Positions 42,166 to 56,400 of a stretch of 64,000 bases of DNA are shown piece after piece. The first letter of the stretch is position 1. Every line of letters starts with the position of its first letter. The notes below the pieces were generated by a model. The model was not told where the DNA came from and did no database searches. It saw only the letters and a list, made by a program, of their open reading frames with translations. Location of the stretch: positions 40,300,544 through 40,364,543 of the forward strand of contig OY759263.1 of the NCBI GenBank assembly GCA_963662155.1, given 5' to 3'. The stretch is from Lamellibrachia columna (Eukaryota; Annelida; Polychaeta; Sabellida; Siboglinidae). The translations under genes and the position numbers were made by a program.

Positions 42166-42242
42166 GGGTCAACAACTAAAGGACAAACTTCGGACGGGAT
42201 TTTTCTGCATAAGTGGAACAAAATTTATTTCGTCGTTGCAAC

Positions 42243-42306
42243 ATGGCAAACTACGACCCGCGGTTGGAAGCGGTTATATCTGGAATCGACGATTTGGAAA
42301 AATCGG
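42243..42306 (+). CDS. ATP6V1H: ATP6V1H exon 1 (start codon)
   Basis: ATG in the context CAACATGG. Encodes 21 residues ([20 protein letters not shown] and Ser) and one base of the Ala codon completed by exon 2; donor TCGG|GTAATA. The N-terminus differs from the human one, as is usual in this family, so exon assignment rests on splice phase and position. Confidence 0.85.
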
Positions 42307-44681
42307 GTAATATAAAAATGGCAAGGTGTCAACTAGCAGTGCGATGTTCCACATCACTTCGGCATCCGTTGACACTGCACACTGTCACTCTGACACTGTC
42401 ACTGTCACTGACAGTCGCACGGGGACAATATCACTGATAATGCTAAATCCTGTGAAAAAATTGCACTTATTTGTTTTCATTAACAGGGATGCATGCTAAA
42501 ATGCATGTAGGCTATAATCCTTTAAATTTATGGAATTATGAACTCGTTAATCATAATGCTATATAATTATAACATTTTACAATAGTGTGAATAGGAGCTT
42601 TCATGTTTACGTCACTTTTGCACATGCACAGTGCGCTGGCTGGCAAAAGCTGCAAACCAGCTGAGCGTTTTCTAACAAATGGCTTGTGATGTTCGAGCAA
42701 ACATGAATGACTACTAGGCTAAATACGCCAATGTTTTAGATCCCAGTGTGAGGGAATGTTACAATAAGAAACTAGAGCACGGTGATGGCTTTAGTAAGTT
42801 ACCAGACCTGTATTTTGTTCAAAGCGGCTGGTAGAATGACCCAGCCTCTGGTTCTGACCCGATTAAACGTATGGCATTATGCAATCAACAAGCCAGAAAT
42901 GTTCAACCAAGAGTCTGTGAAAGCTTATGAATCACTCACTAGCACAATTGAATGATACATATTAACCTTAGTTTCATAAAAAGTTTAACGATTTTGTTAG
43001 CCAGAAAACAACGTTCATGTATTACCTATGAATGGGGTCAATGACAGCGGCAGAGCCAGGGTCGCGGGCGTGGGCCTAGGCTAGGGCAAGGCTAGGCCGG
43101 CTTTGCAGGCTGGCTGTGGTTACAAGATTCAGAGATTACAAACATTTCTGCTTTAATTTCATATAACAGCTGCCAACAGTCATGTATGGCGTATATCCAT
43201 TGGTAATATTAACCGTTGCAGTTCAAAGTTGAAATGTCATCCACAAACACAGTCGTTTGGTAATGTTTATATCTGACCGCATTTAGCCAGAGTTCTCTTC
43301 GATTTCCCTCTTATAAAATGAAAATGAGCAATCCACACAGTGACTGGCCCATCCTACACCTGTGCAGGACACCACCATGGTTTTGTAGGCGTGTGTAAAA
43401 AACGCAAAACAAAAAACTAGAAACGTATCCAACGAAATACACACAAAGCCCACCAACCAGCTGTGTTTTGCCAACCAGTCACAGCGAAACGATCATGTGA
43501 TCGGTGTTTGACGTCACAGTGAAAGCCCCTATACGACAATGTCAGTTTGGTTCCTTGAATTTTTTATGGATACTTGAAATTTGTCGTAGTTGGATAACCC
43601 ATCTCAGATTACAGTAACCACTTCACGTCCCTGAATTGACATTGCTTTTGGTCATTGGCATTAGCACATGACAGTTTTAGTTATCACAGCATCAATAGAC
43701 AATAGTACAGTACTGACAGGGTGGGCACACAAAATAACAACGGTGCCTTTTGTGGCTATGATATTTTTTATCTATTTAGTTTTTTTTATGATTTGCTAAA
43801 GCTGTGTGTGTCAGGAAGTGGGAGGTTGGCCCTTAAACTTGTTGGGTGGTGGTAGGTTGGCCCTAAAACGTGTTGGGTGGTGGTAGGTTGGCCCTAAAAC
43901 TTGTTGGGTGGTGGGAGGTTGGCCCTAACAATTGTTGGGTGGTGGTAGGTTGGCCCTAACAATTGTTGGGTGGTGGTAGGTTGGCCCTAATAATTGTTGG
44001 GAGGTGGGAATGGCGGGAGGTGAGAGACAGACTCTCAAAAATGGTGGGAGTAGGATGTTGACCCTGCAAAGAGGTAGGAGTTGGGAGGTTGAGACCCCTA
44101 CCACACACCCCAGTAATGCTGGATACTTTATTTGGTGAAGCTTACATTGTTGGGCTTTGCTAATTAAATTGTAACAAAGTAGTAGAATTGTAAGATCCCT
44201 GAATGTATAGTAATTTTGATTTCTTGGCTTGTTAACTTAGACAGATAGGTCACTGGAAAATGGACACTAAATCAGTGGACGCAGTTGGTTAACATGTCTG
44301 TTGAAATCATCAAGAATCAGAGAAGTCACGTTTATCTGTTTCCAGCAACGAGCCCTCTTCAGGCCAGAGCCAATGAAGTACGTGCCAATCGAGTGAACTG
44401 GCAGTCATATCTGCAGTAAGTAGTAGTAAACTTAAACGTTGAAGAAGAAGAAGATGTAACCATCTGATCCAACGGAATGCACAACATTGTTCATTGGCTA
44501 ATTAAATTAATGTATTATGGGACATTATAACACTGTATTTATTAGTACTTATAATTAGTTTATTAGTTAATATAATAATATACAGGTCTACAGAACATGT
44601 TATTATCGTGACCTTTCATAGATCTCTTAATATTTTTGAAAATACATGGTTTGGTGATGAAATAAAATATTTTAGTTTTAT

Positions 44682-44749
<68 letters not shown>

Positions 44750-44763
44750 TATAATATATTATA

Positions 44764-44801
<38 letters not shown>

Positions 44802-44839
44802 CATATATATACATATATATATATACATATATATATATA

Positions 44840-44923
<84 letters not shown>

Positions 44924-47900
44924 GACCATTTTATTGCAATTGACAACATACTAATAATTCTTCACATTTGAAATTTAAATAAAAAAAATTCTCCTGGTGA
45001 TTTACTGGTCTGACGAATTCCCATTTTGGGATGATAAATAAATACACTGCAACAACAAAGAACAAAACATGATGTGTAACATTATTAATTTAGGTGTACT
45101 TTGAGACTAGAAATTAAGAAAATTGGGGCATTTTAATTATATCAAACATACAACTAGCCGTGTATCAGATAATCAATGAAAATTGCTGTACATTCCCTTT
45201 GAGATATTTGCTATTTGCTTTTTATTTACAGCAGTTTGTCTTCCCAAGTTCCCACAACTGTTTTAAAATGATCACCAATATTGAAATGTGTTACAAATAT
45301 AAATTATAATGATAATATGAGGTAACAATGTTGTGTTGATGTCATCATGCTGTTAGATTGTAACCATTACTATGTAATGATTCAGCTAGTACTAATTATG
45401 TAACATTTGCAGAGGTCAGATGATCACCCAGGAGGACTACAATTTCATCACTCAGCTCGATAACTCAGACCCTGAGCAGAGGGCTCAACTACTGAAGAGC
45501 AAACCCTATCTGGTGAGACCCAAAAATGGATACTAGCTCATAGAATATAGTTCATGGGTAGCTTCACTTTAGTCCCTGTAGATGCTTTAGTTTAAACATG
45601 AATACGATTTGAATTAAACTGCTTTAAGCATGTCAGTTAATTTCAGCTTATTTTTGAGAAAAAACCACCTCTCATGAGACCACCTCTCTTGAGAGACTGT
45701 GGCTCATGAAACCTCCTGTCTTGAGAGACCACATGTCTCATGAGACCACCTGTCTTGAGAGACCACTAATGTGTCATGTTCCTGTGTTTCTAGTGTGCCA
45801 AGACCTTTGTAAATCTAATGGGACGAATTGCCAAGGACCAAACTGTGCAGTACATTCTCACAATGATAGACAACATCTTACAGGTATAGTTATTACATCA
45901 TATTGCAGGTATAGTTATCATAACATATTGCAGTTATATTTATTACAGCATAGTGAAGGTATAGTTATTACAGAATATTGCAGGTGTAGTTATTACAGCA
46001 TATTGCATTTATAGTTATTACAACATGTCATGTCATTCATTAATCGGATAAGCCTTCTGATTTTCTATTAACTGAGACTTTCATTAGTTCCATTTGTTGT
46101 ATATACAAATGCTGAGTCTGCCGTGGTTAAATCAAGCAACATATTGCATTTATTTTATTTTTGTCAGCCTTTAGACAGTCAATGTAGATGTTTCCTGTTT
46201 CAAACAAAATATTAGAAACTGCTGCAGTCAGTTGATGGTTGATGATGTATGTGCATGACATGGCCCAGACAGAGCATGTGTTGTGTGCCTGTGTAGATGA
46301 TGTGAGTGCATGACATGACCCAGACAGAGCATATGTTGTGTGCCTGTGTAGATGGACATTCAGTTGTAGTCACAGTTGATCTGTTTCCTGGGCTGTAGGA
46401 GGACAAGTCTCGTGTTGAGATGTTCCGTGACTACGCTCGCAAGAACAAGGAGTCCGTCTGGGGGCCATTCCTCAACATGCTCAACCGCCCAGACGCCTTC
46501 AGCATCAACCAGGTATCACTTGTGTCTGTGTGGTGTTGGCTATGGACAACTTGTAGATACCCTACAGAGAAAACCAATAGGAATGTAGGATGAAAATCAG
46601 GTCATTTGTATATCGGCCAATTATAATGTGGCATTCAAATAATTTGTATCACAACCATTTATAGTAGAGTATCCATACAAGCCATTTGTATAACAACCAT
46701 TTAGAGCAGAGTATCCATACAAGCCTTTTGTATAACAACCATTTATAGTAGAATATCCATACAAGCCATTTGTATAACAACCATTTATAGTAGAGTATCC
46801 ATACAAGCCATTTGTATAACAGCCAGTGAAAATTTTATGATGTTTCCCAACAGATGGGAATACGGAGGAATTCCCTTAACAGAGGCCTGATTCACTTGTG
46901 TGCAATTTAACACAATTTAACACAGCGGGAATAGGAAAAGATTTAATCCTAGCTAAGCCAATTAATTTTATTGTATTAAACGGCTGATTCTGTTCTGAGT
47001 CCACTGTAGTAATATTCCAGGTTGAATTGACATGTTGTCTGTCTAGTACTGGGTACACATCAGTACGACAGAGACAGGTTGAGTTGACATGTTGTCTGTC
47101 TAGTACTGGGTACACATCAGTACGACAGAGACAGGTTGAGTTGACATGTTGTCTGTCTGGTACTGGGTACACATCAGTACGACAGAGACAGGTTGAGTTG
47201 ACATGTTGTCTGTCTAGTACTGGGTACACATCAGTACGACAGAGACAGGTTGAGTTGACATGTTGGCTGTCTAGTACTGGGTACACATCAGTACGACAGA
47301 GACAGGTTGAGTTGACATGTTGTCTGTCTAGTACTGGGTACACATTAGTACGACAGAGACAGGTTGAGTTGACATGCTGTCTGTCTAGTACTGGGTACAC
47401 ATTAGTACGACAGACATGTTGAGTTGACATGTTGTCTGTCTAGTACTGGGTACACATTAGTACGACAGAGACAGGTTGAGTTGACATGTTGGCTGTCTAG
47501 TACTGGGTACACATTAGTATGACAGAGACAGGTTGAATTGACATGCTGTCTGTCTAGTACTGGGTACACATCAGTATGACAGAGACAAGTTGAGTTGACA
47601 TGTTGTCTGTCTAGTACTGGGTACACATCAGTATGACAGAGACAGGTTGAATTGACATGTCTGTCTAGTACTGGGTACACATTAGTATGACAGAGACAGG
47701 TTGAGTTGACATGTTGGCTGTCTAGTACTGGGTACACATTAGTACGACAGAGACATGTTGAGTTGACATGTTGTCTGTCTAGTACTGGGTACACATTAGT
47801 ACGACAGAGACAGGTTGAGTTGACATGTTGGCTGTCTAGTACTGGGTACACATCAGTATGACAGAGACAGGTTGAATTGACATGTCTGTCTAGTACTGGG

Positions 47901-50900
47901 TACACATTAGTATGACAGAGACAGGTTGAGTTGACATGCTGTCTGTCTAGTACTGGGTACACATTAGTACGACAGAGACATGTTGAGTTGACATGTTGTC
48001 TGTCTAGTACTGGGTACACATTAGTACGACAGAGACAGGTTGAGTTGACATGTTGGCTGTTTAGTACTGGGTACACATCAGTACGACAGAGACAGGTTGA
48101 GTTGACATGTTGTCTGTCTAGTACTGGGTACACATCAGTACGACAGAGACAGGTTGAGTTGACATGTTGTCTGTCTAGTACTGGGTACACATCAGTACGA
48201 CAGAGACAGGTTGAGTTGACATGTTGTCTGTCTAGTACTGGGTACACATCAGTACGACAGAGACAGGTTGAGTTGACATGTTGGCTGTCTAGTACTGGGT
48301 ACACATTAGTACGACAGAGACATGTTGAGTTGACATGTTGTCTGTCTAGTACTGGGTACACATTAGTATGACAGAGACAGGTTGAGTTGACATGTTGGCT
48401 GTCTAGTACTGAGTACACATCAGTATGACAGAGACAGGTTGAATTGACATGTCTGTCTAGTACTGGGTACACATTAGTACGACAGAGACAGGTTGAGTTG
48501 ACATGTTGGCTGTCTAGTACTGGGTACACATTAGTACGACAGAGACATGTTGAGTTGACATGTTGTCTGTCTAGTACTGGGTACACATTAGTACGACAGA
48601 GACAGGTTGAGTTGACATGTTGGCTGTTTAGTACTGGGTACACATCAGTACGACAGAGACAGGTTGAGTTGACATGTTGTCTGTCTAGTACTGGGTACAC
48701 ATCAGTACGACAGAGACAGGTTGAGTTGACATGTTGTCTGTCTAGTACTGGGTACACATCAGTACGACAGAGACAGGTTGAGTTGACATGTTGGCTGTCT
48801 AGTACTGGGTACACATCAGTACGACAGAGACAGGTTGAGTTGACATGTTGTCTGTCTAGTACTGGGTACACATTAGTACGACAGAGACAGGTTGAGTTGA
48901 CATGCTGTCTGTCTAGTACTGGGTACACATTAGTACGACAGAGACATGTTGAGTTGACATGTTGTCTGTCTAGTACTGGGTACACATTAGTACGACAGAG
49001 ACAGGTTGAGTTGACATGTTGGCTGTCTAGTACTGGGTACACATTAGTATGACAGAGACAGGTTGAATTGACTTGCTGTCTGTCTAGTACTGGGTACACA
49101 TCAGTATGACAGAGACAGGTTGAATTGACATGTCTGTCTAGTACTGGGTACACATTAGTATGACAGAGACAGGTTGAGTTGACATGTTGGCTGTCTAGTA
49201 CTGGGTACACATTAGTACGACAGAGACATGTTGAGTTGACATGTTGTCTGTCTAGTACTGGGTACACATCAGTACGACAGAGACAGGTTGAATTGACATG
49301 TCTGTCTAGTACTGGGTACACATCAGTACGACAGAGACATGTTGAATTGACATGTCTGTCTAGTACTGGGTACACATCAGTACGACAGAGACAGGTTGAG
49401 TTGACATGTCTGTCTAGTACTGGGTACACATCAGTACGACAGAGACAGGTTGAGTTGACATGTTGTCTGTCTAGTACTGGGTACACATCAGTACGACAGA
49501 GACAGGTTGAGTTGACATGTTTTCTGTCTAGTACTGGGTACACATCAGTACGACAGAGACAGGTTGAATTGACATGTCTGTCTAGTACTGGGTACACATC
49601 AGTACGACAGAGACAGGTTGTTTATATTTTCTGTACTGTAATAAACACTGATGCTGCGTGTCTATCTGGCATGTGTAGACGGCCCGTATCATCTCCAAGA
49701 TCGCATGTTGGAGCAAGGAGCCAATGGAGGGTTCAGACCTGCATTACTACCTCACCTGGCTCAAGGACCAGATGAAGATCCACGTGAGTCACTCTTCCTT
49801 TTTAGTTCCTTTATAAAGGGTGAAGCTATTTCTTGTACTGCTGCACCACCCCGGCTACTTTCTCAGTCCGTTCTCCAAGTGCCGCCTGATTCATAATTAC
49901 TCAATAGGTTTAACTTAGCAGCTGCTTTACAGGTTTGGTGCACTAAACTAAAACAATATTTCCACAAGTGAACATTATTTAATTATGGGATGTGATGCCA
50001 AATTCTTTGGTTGGTTAGATGTTTTGCATGCACTCATGGGTAATTATTTTATTTGCTTTGATAGTGCGCTCAGAATTATTGACCTTCATTTATCGGAACC
50101 AACATTGTATTCAACTGTATGTTTGCGTAATTCAACGGCTGTTCAACAATTAGTAATCTGTTAGTTGCTGGCTTCCACAGTTGTAATAAGTAAATGCTCC
50201 TCTTGTGAATGTTCATTTTGTGGCGTCACTGACTGTGGCCATAGTGTTTCTGTGCTGTATGTGCCACTGGCTGTCTGTTGTAGAACAATGAATACCTGCA
50301 GACTGTCGTGCGCTGTCTGCAGATGATGTTGAGGATTGATGTCTACAGACACGCCTTCCTTAAAGTCGATGGTATCACAACGTAGGTTGCTCCTTCTCCA
50401 TCATCTTTTGACAGTATTTTTTTATGGTAACGCGACTGGTTTCTGTAATCAAATTCAGTATTATATATATTCGTGCATATTTACGTATGTATTATAATAA
50501 CTTGCCATCCACTTAATGTGGTCACATGGTGAGTTTCTTCCAGTGGCCTTTGATAGATTAGCCCCACTGAGCCTGGTGTCCTCCTTGTGTTTGGGAGATC
50601 TCCGAGGCTTCCGCAGTAACATGTTGTGAGCTGTTAAGTGCCTGGCTGATGATGTGATTGCACCAGGACACATTGAGGATTTGTTTAACAAACATATAAG
50701 CCAATGTCCCAAAAAGTTTACAATTGATCAAAATCATGTCTTTTGTCTCACAAAATGTGAATTTTAAAGTTAGATTTAAATAAATTTCAACATGGATTGC
50801 CCACATCAAGAGCTTTCCAGACATATACAGTTTGCCTGTCTCATTAATGTTAATACCGGTTAAAAAATTAAAACAAGCCAAAAATGGCAGAAATAGCAGG

Positions 50901-53410
50901 TCCAATTGAAGTTTCCAAATTTGGAATCACTACCACACAAAAAATTATTGTATTTTTTATTTCTGAGTATACAGCGCGGTTGAGGTATGTATCGGGGATG
51001 TACAGTATAAAAATCCTGTGTAACAGATGTGACCACTTTTTGCAGATGTGACCACTTTTTGCGTGTCCATCATCCCCAGTTTATATGGGTCCTCCGTATT
51101 CAATTATGATTGTTATTAATATGTATTTTTGCCAATTAACCCTTCATACAGGGTTAAAGAAGGAATTCTGACAAAAAATTATGGGGCTAAACATAAATGT
51201 AAGGAAAATATGGTATGTTAAAGTTCAGACTTATGGAATAGTGTTTGAAGTGAGTGGCCGGCATCACCGACGGAAAGGACTGCCTCGATGACGGTACCAA
51301 TATTCAAGGTTTGTTCTGGTCTGGGGAGGAAAAACCAAATTTGGGGCATGTCCAGCGTCACTGGCGGGAAAACTGAATACACACCATTCAGAGCACATAA
51401 TACAATGACTCATAGGAACTACAGAGGTCAGATATATGTTGCTCTTCCTATATGTTGCTCTTCCTATATGTTGCTCTTCCTATATGTTGCTCTTCCTATA
51501 TGTTGCTCTTCCTATATGTTGCTCTTCCTATATGTTGCTCTTCCTATATGTTGCTCTTCCTATACATGAAACCAGTTCATACATACTTTAGTAAGACAAA
51601 TAATTGCCCAAACAAAACGTGGTGACGCTGGACACTAGCTGGTACCGTTACTGGTAAAAAGAAAACTTCTTTAGGACCCATTTCTGTTGTGTAAGAGCTC
51701 TCAGTTTACATTACAAAAACAAGACAGATGTTAGTACAACATTAGAATGTAATTTCTGTGAAATTGGAAGGTACATTTGAAGAAATGTGGCCTTCAATCT
51801 CAATGGTGAGGCTGGACATGCAGTCAAGGGAAGGTGTATCCACTACTGGGAAAAAATATAATGTGCCCGAAAACAGGTCAACAGTTTGAGGAAGGAGACC
51901 GAAGAGGCTCTCTAACAACGTTCTACCAATGTCAGTACACAGTGCTGACATAATATTGAGGAAGGGCGGACAGAGCCCTTGAAAAACATGAAGTGAGAAA
52001 GGGCCTCACTGCCCATGAATAACTTGTGATGGAGGTGCAACATATTGTAGTCAAGACAAGGAGAACATTCTTCACAGGACGTTACTTGAAGAGAAATCGG
52101 ACAGGAAACATGGTCTCTAAGACATTGCAACAACTCGCAGGACAAAAGACAATGCAACAAATGAAATCCGAGCGTTTTCAGTTAGAAGTGAATGAGGTGA
52201 TGAGTAGACTGGGTAACTCTACATTCCTCCCATACAAGAAGCATGTGGTGAATGGTAGTAAGAAGAAGGAGCGAAACACATTTTGACTAACTATCGTCGA
52301 TACCTGCACATGTAATTCGATGAGGAAAATCCCGATACAAAAATATATATCCTTCTGTTGGGAAAGATGAAAGCATGTTGCCCTGGCCAGCAACGTTTGT
52401 AACCGTACAGGTGGACATTGCTGCATGAATGAGTACACACAAAATGCCTACTTCATCCACCAACAAGTAACGCTCCAGCACCAAATGGTGGTGCACTGGG
52501 GGGATGCGGTTACTCATTAGCTGCAACAAAAGTCCTACATGGCTGTGTCAGATGACAATGGTTGCAACAGTGAAGGAGTATCGTCCACATATAGAAGACA
52601 GATAGCCCGAGTAATCGCGTGATACTGTAACTTGTTCAGCTCCACATCAAGTTATTCGGTTTACATCAATTATCTCCAAAACAAGTTGCGATTAAATATT
52701 TCAAACAAAATACCTTAAACAGAAAGAAGAAAATTGCATAAAGTAAAATATGTAGAAAAAACAATAAAGATTCCTTGTTTGTATAGGGGTACATGGCACA
52801 ACATGTTTTAAGTAGTTTTCCTGGATATTTTATACTTTATGATGAAGGATAATGATTATAACCTAATTAAAGATATTGCGTCCAGCATCACCAATTTGTT
52901 TAACTCATATTTTGCCATATATATGGCAGATGCTACAGTCTAAAATTACTTAGATTGACTTAGGAATAACAATAAGTTAGCAGAAAGTAATAATTTACAC
53001 TTTAGAGAAAAAATTTAAACGAATGCAACGTTTCGACCCATCTATTGCAGACCTTGTTCATGCACTGATGACCTATGTTGTGGCTCAGATTCTGGTGGAA
53101 TAATCTGGTTGTATGTGGTATCCCTAGTCTCGATTCATGGTAGGGCCTCTCTGCTTAATGTATATTGCCTCGTTCACTTTTCTCTTGTGCCAGTTTTGTT
53201 CCTTGTTTTCTTTTGTACATTAAGGGGTGATGTGATTTGAAGTTGAGGTATTGGTCGGTGTGTGTGTGGGCTTCCTATATATAGTAAGTTTTGTGGATCC
53301 AGAAATGGAAGTTTTTGGTCAATTGGTTGGTAAATTTTTGCTCCAAAGTAAGTGTAAATTATTACTTTCTAATGGAATCTTGTTCTAACAAGTGTACAGT
53401 TGGTGTTGTA

Positions 53411-53488
<78 letters not shown>

Positions 53489-56400
53489 ATGGAAACTTTC
53501 AGTTGTACAGTTAGAATATGTTATAGCGCTAATCTTTGTTTCCTGTACTAAGGTCAAAAAGCCACCCTGGTAGTTTAAGTTTCTCAATGGTTGTGTTTGC
53601 AGACTCGTCTTACTGCTGTCGGGGAAACTGAGCTTCCAGATCCAGTATCAACTGAGCTTCTGTGTGTGGGTTCTCACCTTTAACCCTGTCATTGCTGAGA
53701 AGATCAGCAAGTAAGCATGATTCATCTGGTACTAGAACTTATTTCGTTTAATTTCTGGAGATTCCTGCTATATTGTTGTTTTAATTTCCTAGATGTAGTT
53801 AACATTTCAGCAGCAGCTGTCTTGCAATTACTCCTTTGGTTTAGAATAATGTTTGTTTGAGATAATTGGTCAAATGTAGTTGTGACTTTCTTATCTGTAT
53901 AAAATTAAGTTGTTATGTATTGTTTGTTTTAAGAATGAATGAACTCTTTTGGTTTGTTTTGTTCTACTCTTCAGGTTCAACCTGATCCCAACAATGGCTG
54001 ACATCCTGAATGAGTCGGTCAAGGAGAAAGTCATCAGAATCATCCTAGCTACATTCAGAGTGGGTCTATTTCTATACTATAAAGTAGTTTGTGGCTCTGT
54101 CTGTCTGTTCTCTCATATTTCCATCAGTTTCACATGCTGACATTTGGTAGGCGTGCTCAGAAGCTCATGAGTGTAGTTCTTACATAAAATAAAAATAAAA
54201 ATCCCTCCCAGTGTGTGAGAATATTACAAAGGAACTTATGTGAACGTTTGACGTAAATTACATAACTCTGAACAATAGTAGTTCATAGTTACAAAAGGTG
54301 CAGTGTCATTGGGGTAGGGATGTGATAAACCACATTGGGGTGGGGGTGTGATAAACCACATTGGGGTGGGGGTGTGATAAACCACATTGTCCAATCATGT
54401 CCAAACAGAAAATCACAAGAGACACAAGCAGACCAGTCTTATCAGTACTCGCTATGATCATTCTCCATCCACAATAAATAGTGAATTTTTTGGATGTGTT
54501 CAGTTTTCCTCCTTTTTTCATCATTGGCCTGCCTCATCCCTGCTTACCAAGACTTGACTGGGTACTGCAAGGAGTCATAAGTCAAGGAGTCATAAGTCAA
54601 GGAGTCATAAGCTCATGCAGTGGCTGCCTTTTCTGCCGGGCAACTCAGCTAGTCTGTTGATAAACCACTATGTTATTTAATGTTTACCCTTTGACATATT
54701 GATATAGTATCTTATGCTCTGAGACTTTTGTGTTATTTACAATTAATGTGTCGCAAAAACTGGCAAAATGATAACATTAGATACAGTTGAATGTTGAATG
54801 CCAAGAATGTGTGACTTTATCACTGATGACTAGTGCTGTGACAGTTGTGGGTCTGGAAGGTGTACAACTGAGACATGTGGGATTGGGATCCATGGCCTCG
54901 GTTACAGACCCAGAACTACAACAATACTGATAGCAAGGGTACTACATGTGTGAGTGTGTCTGCGTAGAACCTCCTGGAGAAGCCGCGTGAGCGTGAACTC
55001 CTGCGAGACAATGCCCTGTCCATGGTCCAGTGTAAGGTCATGAAGCACCTCGGTCTGCTCGAGGGGCGCAAGTTTGATGACCCAGACATCATTGAGGACA
55101 TCGAGTTAATCAGTGAGAAACTCAAGACCAGTATCCAGGATCTCAGGTAAGTGACAGAATAGAACCTAACAGAAACATATGCCCTTTCGAAATATGTGGC
55201 TTAGTGAGTGCATCAGCATTCCATATATTAGCAAGTGCAATATTTAATTATGTCAAGAAAAGTCATATTAATACAAAAAAACTGTCTGAAACAATGTTAT
55301 TATGACATTATTTGCTTTAATACTTACTCATCACTGTGTTAACATGATTAGTTTGCATCATGACCCACATACTGAGTGTCTGTTTGGTACTTTCTGTTTT
55401 AGCATTTGCATTAGGAGCATCATATATTGTTGGTGGGGTTGTCTTGTCACAGGGGTATCATGGCACAGAAGTAGCCTGGAACAAGGGTAGCCTGACACTT
55501 TCTTTTAATAGGGTAGTCTGGCACTGTCATTACCCGATACTAGGGGTAACCTCAAGTCAATGACAAATGCTTGTTACCTCTGTGTCAGGTTACCCCTTAG
55601 CTAACACTAGGGTAGCCTAGAGTGACAGTGTGGATGGTGGTTAGGCATTCAAGAGGTTGGGAATATTTACCCAGATCACTTGAATGTGTATTTCAGTTCA
55701 TTTGACGAGTATTCAACGGAGTTGAGATCAGGAAGACTGGAGTGGAGTCCCGTGCACAAGTCTGAGAAGTTCTGGCGAGAGAATGTCATGAACCTCAATG
55801 ACAAGAACTACGAACTGCTCAAGTCAGTGACAAATACTTGTACACTTTTTGCAGTCAATGTAGTAATGGTTGTGATTTTATTAGAACATCTAAAAAAACT
55901 CAAGACATATCTATTCCAAATTGCATTTCCACCATAAATGTTCGGTTGTCCCTCGGTCTGATACTGACTTTTGCACGTCCCTACTCACGATTATGCTTCA
56001 TGATTCTGTTTTGTTGCACCTCTGAGCTCAGGTTACTGAGGATATAGGCGCCACAGAAGTTAATTATTATTATTATTATATATTATTTTAAGATTTGTAC
56101 ATAGTTAAAAGTAGTAAGTCAGGGCTCATGTTATACTCTTCATCTTTAGTCTTATTAAACCACAATAGTTTTAGTATTTTTCATAACTAAGATCTCTCAG
56201 TTCTGGAATCAGTTTAGTTGCTCTCCTCCGTATTCTTTCCAGCGTATCTGTATCCTTACAATATTACCTCCAAGCCTGATGCCACTGACTGAAAGTACAG
56301 TTCTACTGTGTGGCGATTTCTACTATGTGGAGACATTGAATGGACACCGGCAAACCAAACAGACCAACTTTCGCATGTATCTTATGATAATGTCATCGGG

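Noticed and set aside
47402..49597. 731-codon minus-strand ORF
   Set aside because: It is a stop-free frame of a 57/54 bp minisatellite inside an ATP6V1H intron; the peptide is a pure repeat with no start context and no domain.
51740..52440. 80-90-codon ORFs on both strands as a gene in ATP6V1H intron 7
   Set aside because: Overlapping in opposite strands and frames, no domain recognised; at best an old transposon remnant.
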